Below, in pieces: positions 29,286 to 40,650 of a DNA stretch of 64,000 nt (positions within the stretch are counted from its first letter, which is position 1; each line of letters begins with the position of its first letter). Origin of the DNA: Moringa oleifera (lineage: Eukaryota > Streptophyta > Magnoliopsida > Brassicales > Moringaceae); NCBI GenBank assembly GCA_021397835.1, contig JAJFZO010000168.1, positions 2,108,001-2,172,000 on the forward strand. The letters are read 5' to 3'. The notes beneath the pieces are model-generated. The model ran no database searches. It saw nothing but the letters and a program-made list of their open reading frames with translations, and was not told where the DNA came from. A program made the position numbers and the translations under genes.

Positions 29286-30190
29286 CTAAAATGTGAAAAT
29301 GGTATTAGTTAGAAATAGACAAGTCAATAAATTGACCACATTTTTCAGGTGATCCCTTCTCCATGCAAACATATTCATGTCAGCTTTATTTTCAATGAAC
29401 TCTTCAGTAAATGACTGCTCCCTTTTGAAATTTTCTCTTCTTTCTTGAAACTTCCTCCGCAGTAAATGACTGGTTACACATTTCAGAATCAACTTCTTCT
29501 TGAAATTTCCTCTTCTTTCTTCTGTGACTTTTCTCCAATCCGGTAGATTCTTCCGAATCCGGCAGAGGACAAAATCTTTGCATGACTACCTAAGGGAAAT
29601 ATCAGATGTTAGCACAAAGCAATTGTATAAATCCAATTGAAGCCAAACAAACAAACATATAAGTTTAGTTCATAACGGACAATGAAGTCATGATCCGTGA
29701 GTTCCAATAGACAATGAAAAACAGAAACTTCATCTTGGGCATGGCAGAGGAGTAAACCGTGGAGACTGAATTCATGCAGCAGTCAAGCACCGTTCTGGTC
29801 TGGTACCGAGCAATTCTCGTAACGGAAGCGCTAAACTGAACCAAGACCTCAAATCTCTTTTCCAGAGTCCTCGCCTTGCCAGGTGCCAGAACCAACCCTC
29901 CTTCTAATTCTAGAGCTCTTAGGGTTCACCTTCTTCAATTTGGTGAAGCAATAAACGTCCCTTTCTTTATCATCTGTATCTCTCCCACAACTCCCAGGGA
30001 TCCCTGTCGTCATAAATGCCGCATTCACTGACCACACCATGGAATGACAGTTTTATCCGTCACCTTGTTGTACAGGTAACCTCCAATCAATGCTTCATTT
30101 GGGGACGAAACCTGAGACCTGAACCCTGTCGGCAACTTAAGATGACTGTTCCTATCTTGCTGCGTTTTCTTGGGAAAGTAACAGCGGGAT
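29286..30190 (-). pseudogene. NAC-domain gene remnant, copy A
   Basis: On the minus strand this encodes pieces of a plant NAC transcription factor. Subdomain A is LPTGFRSQ, followed by NEALIGGYLYNKV. Then come DPWELWERYR, a subdomain C/D-like stretch (YCFTKLKKVNPKSSRIRRRV then GSGTWQG), SVKRFLYEN, and AWLMHEFSL near the end of the domain. Damage is plain. The codon aligned with the ATG of copy B is ACG. A one-base length difference and a TGA interrupt the frame around 30020-30035. Further frame changes follow in the C-terminal region (KRKFQEE-type basic repeats near 29500). It matches copy B (34320-35290) throughout. Naming as NAC rests on motif resemblance; no functional product is expected. 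Confidence 0.7.
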
Positions 30191-30925
30191 TATCAATTTT
30201 TTTCTACTTTATTTTGTATAAAATTATTTTTAATATTTAATTTATTTTTATAATAAAATTATAATTTTTAAAAAATTTTTATATTTTAAAATTTTAAAAT
30301 ACTTATTTTAAAGTGAATTTTCAAAATTGTTATTTTATGAAAATAAAAAATTATTATATTTTTTTTTATTTTTAACGTATTTTTAATAAAATTTTTAGAT
30401 TACCATATATATATAATAACTTTTTTTAAAAATAATTTACAAAAAATAAAAAAATATTATTATTAAAATATTAATTAATATTAATTTTATAATATTAATA
30501 TTTAAAAATAAAAATAATTATTAATATATTATTTAGTTAATGTTATTTTTATAATAATAATATTTTTTATTTTAAAAATAATTTATCAAAAAAAATAAAA
30601 AATATTAATTTTATTAAAATATTAATTAATATTAATATTAATTTTATAATATTAATATTTAAATGTAAAAATAATTATTAATATATTATTTAATTAATAT
30701 TATTTTTATAATAATTTATTATCATAAAATATTTTTAATTAATATTATTTTAATAAAAATTAATTAAATTATAATTAATTTAAATATACTAATTTTTTAA
30801 ATTTATTTCAATTACTTTTTTAATTTATTATTCGACAAATTAAATATATAAATTTATTTTTATTTATTTTTTTATTTTTAAATAATATTTTTTTTATTTT
30901 ATTCCATAAAACAAATTCTATAAGA
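30191..30925. repeat. AT-rich insertion relative to copy B
   Basis: About 740 bp composed almost wholly of A and T, with repeated blocks such as TTAATATTAATTTTATAATATTAATATTTAAA at 30480 and 30640. The flanks join directly in copy B near 35276 (GGGAAAG then AATTGA-AAAAATCAGA), so this is extra sequence in copy A. Confidence 0.55.
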
Positions 30926-31560
30926 GTAAGAAATTGAAAAAAATCAGACAGAAAATTGCGTTTTCTTGGGCGAGAGCTGTTGCTTTTTCTGGTGAAAGAA
31001 TTAACAGAGAGAATGAAAAGGAGATACCGGAAAAGATCTTTTATATACATATATATAGAGAGAGAGAGAAATGGAGCAGGATTTGGCACTCTTGACAGTT
31101 AATACAGTTTTAAAATTGGGAACTTGTGTTTAATATTTATTTTATTAAAAAATTTGGTCCATTGTTTATCATAAATAAATCTTTAAGTTTTAATTTAATA
31201 ATGCGATTAGTGTTAGATTAACAATTTGATGCAGCTTGTCATGACTTAATTCTAACATCTTCAATAGATTTTAATTCTTAAATTAAGCATTCAGATTGTA
31301 ATTACTAATTACTGGCATTGTTAAATTAATTTGAATATTGAAATGAAAGCATCATTTATTACATACCTCATAATGCAAGAACACACTTCAAACTTTAAAT
31401 TTCTTTATAATAATTAATTAGCAGAAAGTACTATCTTGGGCTTATGATTAATCATATATTTTTGCTGAAATTAAAAAATAAAAAACCACTTTACTAGTAA
31501 AAATGCTTTTAAACAATTAATATTATCTGTCGAAATTTTCATGGGCAAGTTTCCAAAATG
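30926..31560. repeat. Upstream segment of NAC copy A, duplicated at 35285-37490
   Basis: The segment aligns in pieces with the B copy: GCGTTTTCTTGGGCG at 30958 and 35307, GTTAATNCAGTTT at 31098 and 36460, GGCTTGTCATGACTT at about 31235 and 36596, and TTAAGCAATTAATAT-type sequence at 31510 and 37440. A TATATATA box-like string is present at about 31040-31050 on the copy A side. It is probably the decayed promoter region of the duplicated NAC gene. Confidence 0.65.
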
Positions 31561-33050
31561 ATGTTGTTTAGAGCTTTACAGTTCTAAGAAGGCTCAGGAT
31601 TATACATGCAGTAGCATAATAAGAGTGATTTGCAAAAATATCATAGTAATTAAGATTTGATTTAATTATATATCCTGTGTGGTCTATTATCTAAAAAATT
31701 AAGTTTCCTTTGTGGGTGTGTTGTGTTGCATCTAATGTGGATAGTTAGGTGCTGCATTAATGGTGTTCTTTACTTTATTCTTGATATCACATATTATTGG
31801 ATTATCACATGGGTAAGATATATATCGATTCATATTTAACAAAATTATATTAAAATAATTGATGATTTTATTAGGTGATGTGTGATATTTTTATTCTCTA
31901 AGTGTGTATAGTCTAAGAAAATAAAATTATTTCTTAAAATGTCACACCAAAAAGAAACTCTACAAATAAAAAAATACAATATATAAATTTAAACAAATAT
32001 TTAATGGATAAAAACAATAGCCCAAAATATATTGGTACACAAGTAATATCAATTTTTTAAACTTTTTAAATGATTGTACAGCAAACATCAAGAAAGATTA
32101 GTTGAACAAAACTTTTCTTGACGATTCTTCAAAAATTATCAAGAAAGGTTAGCAATGTTCAACACTTTTCTTGATGGTTCTTGAATAATAGTCAAGAAAT
32201 GTGTCTTTCCTCGCCGTTACTTAAAGAAACAATAGGAAAAGGTTAGTTTAAAATGGAAAAAGCAGATCTGAGTTACTAAAAAATCTAGATTTGCATTTTC
32301 GTTCTCTTTTTCTTTGGTCATCTCACATCGCTGACTATTCCTCCAAGCTTTTGTTGTGTTTATTGTCCTACTACGCTGTCTGATCTTTGCCTCTTATATG
32401 CATTATCTCTCTTTTTCAGTGAGCTTTAAGTTGTACCCATTTGAGGTACATTATCTTCTCTCTTGCCATGAGTGTGCCCCTTGTCAAGCTCTCGTGAATT
32501 TGTCTAATCTGTCACTCAAATTTGCCATATTAACACGTCGTCAGTAAGGGGGATTCAAAGCTTATAACTTCATTTTCTTTGATTAGTGCTTGTATACTTA
32601 AGCTTTAAGAGATGTCTGATTCATGCAACATTACTAGATGGTAATTTAGAAAATGATTGAGATGATCAACATGTGATTTTTATTGATATGCTTTTGATTG
32701 AAATACATAAAAAAGAGATGAGAGATAAATAATTTAGATATTATGATCGTTATCTTAGATTTTCAAGTTTTAGAGGAGAGAAATTAAAATTATAATAATT
32801 TTTTAAGATTAAATTAATAAAATTAAATATATATTATTTGTTTTATAATACTCAATTAATAAAATTGATATTATAATTGTTTTTATATCATTTATTTATA
32901 ATTTTTATATCATAAATTTTCAAATCTTCGTTAATGAAATTAACATTTTATAATATTTTACTATTCAATTAATAAAATCAATTTTTTATTTTTATATTAT
33001 TTATTTATAATTATTATATCATAAAATTTTGAGATGACTATTATTCTCTT
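31561..33050. other. Intergenic with a hairpin tandem repeat
   Basis: Mostly AT-rich. At about 32090-32210 there are two and a half tandem units of about 52 bp. Each begins TCAAGAAAG and contains the complement CTTTTCTTGA, so each unit can fold on itself. No gene recognised. Confidence 0.45.
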
Positions 33051-33059
33051 GTTGATTTT

Positions 33060-33760
33060 TTTTTTTGAGAAAATAAGTGTAAAAAGTGAGAAAAACAAAA
33101 GAAAAGTTGCATTTTCTAATAGGGAGAAAAAATAGAAATGAGCAGCAGAACTGTTGCCTTTTTCTTGCAAACAAACAACATAAAGAGGGAGAGGGAACTT
33201 AAGAAAGATTACTCCTTTCCAGTTTGGAAAATGATTATATATAAGTGATATAGACAGATTAAATTAATGTTGATTTTAATTTACGATCAGAAATTTGTCT
33301 TATTTATTTTATTGAAAGCTATTCCTTTCTTGTCGCCTTTTCTAAGTTTTTTTTTTTTTGACAATGGTGAGAAAAACTAAAGAGGAATCCCCTTTTGTTA
33401 GGCCAGAAAAGGAAAAAAAAAAAAAAAAGGAGCAAAAGTTGTTGCCTGTTCTTGCGAAGGGACAACATGGGATGGTTTATTGAAAAGTTTGGTCTATTAT
33501 TTAAAAATTTAATGATAATTTAATTAGACTTAAACTAATAATTTAATTTAATTATCATGACTTAATTTAATATTTTCAATAAAATTTTAATATGTTAAGC
33601 ATTGAGATTGTAATTCCAAGGGATTTTAACTGCACCATATCGTTCGTTATTGTAGATCTTATGATAAAGGACATTGTTAAATCTTTAATTTCTTCTATAA
33701 TTAATTGAGAAATTACTATCTTGCCTTTGTGGCAGCCTACATTAATAATCATTTTAAAAT
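33060..33760. repeat. Third, partial copy of the NAC upstream segment (copy C)
   Basis: Short blocks match copies A and B: GTTGCCTNTTCTTGC with GGNACAACAT, ATCATGACTTAATTTAATATTTTCAATA, and GAAATTACTATCTTGCCTTTGTGG (compare TACTATCTTGGGCTTATG in copy A near 31430). The coding part of a NAC gene does not accompany it. Confidence 0.45.
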
Positions 33761-34319
33761 TTGTTTATCTAAACTTTGTAGTAAATCAAATAAATAATAT
33801 ACATAATTAATTACCAAAAATAAAATAAAATTGTAGTCTTTATATTTAGACAGCATAAATTGGAGCCTTTCTGTTTCCAAATTTATCTCTCCTTTGTTTC
33901 TGGCTCTCTCCCTCTAGTTTCTCTCCCAAGAAAAAGGCAGTGTTGTTTCCCAAGAAAATGCAAGAAGATATATATTATGTAACTCTAATATAAGTGATTG
34001 ACACTGTATTCAATCAAAATAGAGAAGGTACCAATGCAATATATAATGCAAAACATAAAAGAAAAGGAGGGTATGAACCCAAGCTTTACAATTCCAGTTT
34101 GTATGTTGCATGCGAATAAAAAGCCGGAAGATCATATTTTTAGCATTATTCGCCTGGTTTAAGTAAATCCCACATCTGGTAAAACATTTACAAACGAGAT
34201 ATTATAAGAGTTTAAAGAAATTATCAAATGTACCAAATAAACAAAAACAATAACCATAAATTTCATCTTGAGTATTAATAAGCAAAAGTAGATGCCAATT
34301 GCCTTCATCTTCTCACCAA

Positions 34320-35290
34320 CCGGCTAAAACGTGAAATGGTATTATCTAGAAATAGACATGTCAATAAATTGATCACCCTTTTGCTACCCTCTCTTGCACG
34401 ACGAAAAATAGTGCTTGATTCTTCATCTTCTTTCTTGAAACTTCCTCCTTCGTCTTGGACTGGTTCCACATTTCAGAATCAACAAGCTCTTGAAACTTTC
34501 TCTTCTTTCTTCTCTCAGTTTTTCTCAAGTCCGCTCTATTCTTTCGCAATCTTTGCATGACTACATAAAGGAAATATGAGATGTTAGCACAAAGCAATTA
34601 TATGAATCCAATTGAAGCCAAACAAACAAACATGAATGACAAATGCTGTTTGGCTAAGCTAGAAAGCATAGAAACATATTTACTTAGAATCAGAATCTAC
34701 AGGCTGGAAGTGGAAAACAATAACAATCAATTCAAAGCAAAAGAAAGAAATATGAATGAAAAGAAACAAGAATGTCTAAGCTCAAAAGGAAAATCAAAGA
34801 TTCACAACTGACAATAAATTCATTATCCAAGCGTTCGAATACACAATGGAAAAATAAACTTACTTCATCTTGGGCATGGCAGAGGGGTGAACTGTGGAGA
34901 CTGAATTTGTGCATCAGCCAAGCATCGTTCTGCTCCGCTACTGTGCTATTCTCGTAAAGGAAGCGCTTAACTGAACTAAGACCTGAAATCTCTTTCCTTG
35001 AGTGCTTGCGTTGCCAGGTGCCCGAACCAACCCTCCTTTTAATTCTGGAACTCTTAGGGTTCACTTTCGTCAATTTGGTGAAGCAAACATCCCTTTCTTG
35101 ATCATCTTCAGAGAATCTGTATGTCTCCCACAATTCCCAGGGCTCCTTGCCACCATAAAGTCGTATTCATTAGCCACACCATGGAATGACAGTTTTATCT
35201 CTCACCTTGTTGTACAGGTAACTTCCGATCAATTCTTCATCTGTTACTATCTTGCTGCATTTTCTTGGGAAAGCGTAGAAAATTGAGAAA
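34320..35290 (-). pseudogene. NAC-domain gene remnant, copy B
   Basis: This is the second copy of the NAC-like gene on the minus strand. It keeps an ATG (MQQDSN, near 35260) and the subdomain piece TDEELIGSYLYNKV. It also keeps EPWELWETYR, a longer open stretch of 133 codons at 34732-35133 (CFTKLTKVNPKSSRIKRRV), GLSSVKRFLYEN and AWLMHKFSL. Relative to copy A it lacks about 47 nt after the sixth codon, which removes the PTGFR motif and shifts the frame. Two adjacent stops (TAA TGA) occur after IPWCG. The tail near 34373-34560 is rich in basic residues (RKTERRKKRKFQEL), as in copy A. Both copies share the same orientation. Confidence 0.7.
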
Positions 35291-35386
35291 AATCAGAGAG
35301 AGTTTGCGTTTTCTTGGGCGGGAAATGTAGCCTTTTCCTGGGAAACAATCAACAAAGTGAGTTGGAAGGAGATACAAGAAAAGATC

Positions 35387-36417
35387 TCAGGGCATTCCAA
35401 CACTATACACTAAATTTAACATCAATTTAATGTTAAAAAAAATCTTTTCAAAATATTTCATAATCAATTTTTTCATTTCTATCTTATTTACATCAAATTA
35501 GTAGTACAATATTATTTTAATGATATAAATAATAATTATCAATAAAAATATTTATAAATATTAATTAATTTATTTAAAATAATAAAATAATTAACATAAT
35601 TTAAAATTTTAATTTGTTTATTTTAAATAAATTAATATTATATAATAAATTATATTTTTCAATAATTTTTAAAATTAATAATTTATCAACTTAATTTTAT
35701 AAAATATTTTTTTACGTAGTTTTTATTTGATTATTTTTATGAATTAATGATATTTTTACGATAATGTATGACAACTTCTTGATGGAGTGATTTAAAATAC
35801 ATGATTTAAATTGATATTAAAATTTTATTATATAATTAATATAAAATAAAATAAAATTATTAACATATTATAATATTTAGTTTTTTGAATTACTATGACG
35901 ATATCACAAATATTCAATTAATGCATCACCAAGTGTTACCATTATATAATTGTTTGTTATGTTTATTGCATTGTGCCATCAATTGAAGTAAATTTTATTT
36001 TTATCATATTCATGCAAAATTTAAATTATATCATAAATTATAAATTGTTATAATTTTTTATGTATTTTTAAATAATAAATTTGATATTATATATAATAAT
36101 ATTATTAATTAAATAAATTATTATTATTAATTTAAATAAACTAAATTATATATTGAGTATTGATCTTGTTTTAAAGATTTTGATCAGATATTCTCAACGG
36201 TGTATTTTTTTTAATACTATGATATATTTATTAAGTTATTGATTAAAGATATATTTAATTTAAAAACTTAAAATAATTATATAAAAAAATTTAATACGTT
36301 TGGTGCAGTTACAGTATTGCATCAAATTGCAGAAGCATGCTTGCCGTCTCATTGGAAAACATTTGAGAGATTTTTAACATTAAATTATCGTTTTACTGTT
36401 TCATTAGAGATAACCTT
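35387..36417. mobile_element. Inserted DNA-transposon-like element inside the copy B upstream region
   Basis: About 1.03 kb present in copy B but absent at the matching site of copy A (near 31040). The left end begins GGGCATTCCAACACTATACA. The complement of the right end begins AGGTTATCTCTAATGAAACA. Both ends continue into a shared word AATTTAATGTTAAAAA, giving imperfect inverted ends of about 50 bp. The GGG/GG-type ends and size suggest a non-autonomous PIF/Harbinger-like element, but no transposase or clear target duplication is seen. Confidence 0.5.
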
Positions 36418-36807
36418 ATATATGGAGATATGGACGGAGAGAGATTTTGCGCTCCTTACTGTTAATGCAGTTTCAAAATGAAAAACTTTTGTTTATTATT
36501 TATTTTATTAAAAAATTTGATCCATTATATATCATAAATAAATTTTTATGTTTTAATTTAATAATGTAATTAGAATTAAATTAACAATTTAATTCGGCTT
36601 GTCATGACTTGATTCTAATATTTTCAATAAATTTTAATTCGTAATTTAAGCATTCAGATTATAATTACTAATCGGCATTGTTAAATTACTTTGAATGTTG
36701 AAATGGAAGCATAGTTTATTACATACAGTATAATGTAAGGGCATACTTACAACTTTAATTTTATTTATAAATAATTTAAAAAGTATTATATAGCCATTTT
36801 GATAAAC

Positions 36808-36812
<5 letters not shown>

Positions 36813-36849
<37 letters not shown>
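36813..36849. repeat. (TAA)n microsatellite
   Basis: About 12 uninterrupted TAA units in the middle of the copy B upstream segment. Confidence 0.95.
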
Positions 36850-36851
<2 letters not shown>

Positions 36852-37539
36852 TAACAACAATAATATAAATTTTAACTTTCATAAAGTGATAAATTCAATT
36901 TGATCTATCAATTTAAAATAAATTTAATTTAATTTTAAATAATTATAAAAAATTAAAGTTATTTTTATTGTTAAAGTATCTAAAAAATGACTTAAATGAA
37001 TTTTTTAATTTATTTTAAGTTCATTCTTTAAATTTGAACAAATTCCTATGTAAAATTAATTTTTTAATAATTTTTTTTAAATTTTGAACACATAAATTTA
37101 TATATATTTTTAGTAATCAAAAAATTTTAAATTTTTTTTGTGATGGTAACTTAAATATTTTCTTATATCTATGAAAATTTTCAAGTCAGAATTTATTTTA
37201 TAAAATCTAATTTGGGCATCTAAAATATTTTCTTATATCTCTAAAATTTTTAGTCCAAATTTGTTTTAAAGATTCAATTTAAATATGTCAAATTTTTATT
37301 TTTTTATAGGATTCAATTTAGTTAATTGATAACTTTTTAAATATTAAGATTTGTTTGGTAGTATAAAGTACATATCAAAATTTTATATAATTTTTATTTT
37401 AAAATAGTAATGAAAAACCATGTTACTAATAAATTGTTTTAAGCAATTAATATAACCTTTCGAAATTCTATTTTTCTAAGTAAAAGCATAGAGAGTATTA
37501 TTATATACAGTAGCACAAGGAGATGCAACCCATCTACAA

Positions 37540-38580
37540 AGGTTAAATTTCTAATATGTTAGAAATCTATAAAACTGACGAATTCCTCCTCATTTACAAA
37601 ATCATTCCTAGTGTCCAACCACTTCAGAATATGAATCTATTGAGTACAAAAACTCCTTAATGGGTATTCCTTTTCATCACAAACTCTTTTATTTCTTTTC
37701 CTCCAAATCAAACACAAAATCCACAAGAATAGTTTTCTAAGTAGTTTTTTTTCTTAGTTTTAATCTTCGCAGATGCCATCCCATGCCAAGAGCTCTCCTT
37801 CCACTATCCCCATAGCCACTTAATCTACCCCTAACTTGTGCAGTATTGCCTCCATATCTGTCTAGCTTGTTTGCATTCCAGAAATAACTGTTGGACTGAT
37901 TCCTTTTTCTCTTTGCACAAGGCACAATAGTTCACTAAAGTGGTATTCTTTTTCTTTAAGTTATCAATAGTAAGCACCTTGCTATGCATTACCTCCTAAA
38001 CAAAGAAGGATACCATTGTTGGGACACCGACGTTCCATACCAAATTCCATGGGTACAACTTCTCTCTCCCAAGTTATTCTAATAGCCTATAAAATTCTTT
38101 AACCTTAAAGTTCCCCAGTCTCTTACCATATATGCTCAGCCTCACCTCATTTGGCCTATCTAGATTCATTTTGACTTCCTAAATCTTGCCATAAAATTAC
38201 AGTAGACCTTACAACTCCTAGTCTTGTACATTTCTCCTTATTACCACTATCCACTCCACCTTAGTCCCTTTTTCCTGGATGTAATAACTAACCATGGCAT
38301 CCTTGTCAGCTACCATAGCAAAAATATTTAGGAATACTTCACATAGAGGTATGTTTCCACACCATTTGTCCTTTCAAAAGTTGACTATCCTATCATCCCT
38401 AATCTTACATCTAGTATACCCTTAAAATTCTTCCACCCTCTCATTATGGCCTTCTAAACACTTGTCTTAAAGGTTTCTCTACCTATTTGGGTCATCTACC
38501 CTCCTCTCCCTAAATCATACTTTGCTGCCAGAACTTTCCTTCATAATCTTCCTTTTCTGTCATGAATCTTCAACAATGTT
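37540..38580 (-). mobile_element. Decayed LINE reverse-transcriptase 3' portion
   Basis: Read on the minus strand, broken frames give KDKWCGNIPLCEVF (about 38350), PWNLVWNVGVPTMVSFFV (about 38050), the zinc-binding stretch NYCALCKEKKESVQQLFLEC (about 37880) and IWRKRNKRVCDEKEYP (about 37690). This is the order found after the reverse transcriptase in plant L1-like elements. Stops and frameshifts are frequent. The catalytic reverse-transcriptase core, endonuclease and poly-A tail were not found. Confidence 0.65.
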
Positions 38581-38599
38581 ACATGAACCTATATAACAT

Positions 38600-39960
38600 C
38601 ACACAAAACCTTAATAAAGTTGAACAAACTTTAATGAAATTTTACACATGAATTACTATGCTATTTTAGGTACAAATGGTTGAAGGAAAGGTCATAAGAA
38701 TTATTGTTGAATATAAAAAATATAGGGTGTGAATGGCTACATGCTTGACTTGTTGTTGTTTTAACTATGAATGCTATGATACATTATCCTGTCCTTACTT
38801 CTTTAGTGTGCAATATACTCGAGTATAGCTTCTAATGGCATGGAGACTATAAAACCATAAGTGAAATTATGAAACCTATTCCTTCTAGTAACAAAATCCT
38901 CATGCATCATACACAAAAAATAAGGCATGCACCTTGAGAACGTCGACATTTGGAAAACAAAGGCAATCTCATTTTAAGTTGGAGATGGAGCTACTAGGGT
39001 CAAAAGCACAACAAAACACAAACGTTTAGAACTTACAGTAAGTACTATTGGCGAGTCTTTTTTTCTATTTGTTATTCTCCATATGTATGTTAATCATGCT
39101 TAATATTCCTAATAAGGTAGAACTAGAACAAAAAAGTTGCTTTTACTAAGGTCTATTGATTTTTTTAAGTGTGCGTTTAAGGATCTGCAGACGGTTTGAT
39201 AGATTGTTATCTTCATATACTTGTTTAAATCTCAAAAAGATGATATTTAGAAAAAATATTAAAACATAATAACTTGAATTCAAATTAGTTAATTTCACAT
39301 TAGTGTTTATGTTTACCCACCAGTTTATTATCATTATCTTTCTAATCTTGTTATTATTGTTAAAGCTATTAAAGGAGATGGTTTAAAGTTCATCAAGTTT
39401 GAGAATTTAGCTAACCCAAGCGAGGGGCAAGAAGTTACATTTAGAAATGAATGTATCTTATAGTAAGATATAATTGTTCATTTTTTAGGGTATTAAGAAA
39501 CACTCTATTCAAAAATTAATGAGCAAATTTATAAGGAGTGTGACATTCATGGTACAATAGATTTTACTTTTAGATTCACCTTACTGGTTTTTCAAAACTG
39601 TAATATGTATGCTCTATTGTGACTAAATGTAAAGTAAACATATTCGATTTGGAATAAAAACAATGAGTGCCACCACCCTTTTTTTTTCTTCCAATGTGAT
39701 TAGTCAACTAGAATTTATTTATTTTTGAAAATCATTTTTAAATTCAACAATAACAAATAATTTATTATTTTTTTAAAAGCTAAACTTATCTTTTGAAACT
39801 AAATATATGGATTTGGTAATCGGGTATGGATAACAAAGTGTTAACATCCTTACAAGTGCTTGATATTTGGTACTAATTAAACACAATTATTTTTTGATTT
39901 TACAAGTTATTTGATATTTAAAAATGATTTTTGAGTGCATGAACTTGAAAAATGTACGGA
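38600..39960. other. Intergenic region
   Basis: No recognisable gene. Composition is mixed to about 39100, then AT-rich. Confidence 0.4.
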
Positions 39961-39964
39961 TATA

Positions 39965-40650
39965 GAAATTTTCATGATTTTTGAATACTTTTGACTATTT
40001 TCATTTTGAAAATGATTTTTGTTCAAGATTATGAAGGCTCTTTGAGAAGTTTTCATAATAAAAAATCATATTTTTGTTTTTATTTTTAAAAATATCAAAA
40101 ATACTCCCTGAAGTCTTTTTCATAATTTCAGAGAAAATTTTTTTCTTAAAACAAATTTTTGTTAGAGAATATAAAATTATTCTCTTTAATCATTTTCATA
40201 ATAAAATAAATAAAATATTTTTTATTTTTCACAATAAATTTTTTTATCAAAAATTACAAATTACTTTTTTGAATCATTTTCATAATTTTAAAAATAAATA
40301 TATTTTATTTTGAAAACAAATTTTTTGAAAAGCATAAAAATTACCCACTTAAGTCATTTTCATAATTTTAAAAAATAATTTTTATTTTTAAAAATATTAA
40401 AGACTATGAAAATTATTTCCTTGAATAATTTTCTTGATCTTAAAACAAAATGTATTTGAAAAAAATAATTTAATAAAGATTATAAAAATTATTCCTTTCA
40501 ACCATTTTCACAATCTCAAAATAAATAAAATATTTTTATTTATTTTTGAAAACAAAATTTTTTATTAAAAGATTATAAAAGAGTCATTTTTATAATCAAA
40601 AAATAAATAAAATATTTTTTATTTTGAAAATAATTTTTTATTAGAAATTA
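39965..40650. repeat. Minisatellite of about 78-bp units
   Basis: Eight or nine diverged units marked by the word CATTTTCATAATTTT at about 40048, 40115, 40191, 40275, 40355, 40426, 40503 and 40584 (spacings 67-84). Each is followed by AAAATAAATAAAATATTTTT and then GAAAACAAATTTTT plus AAAGATTATAAAAATTA. The array begins in less regular copies near 39965. Confidence 0.75.

Noticed and set aside
36646..36882. 78-codon frame with a run of isoleucines
   Set aside because: It is the translated (TAA)n microsatellite and has no other support.
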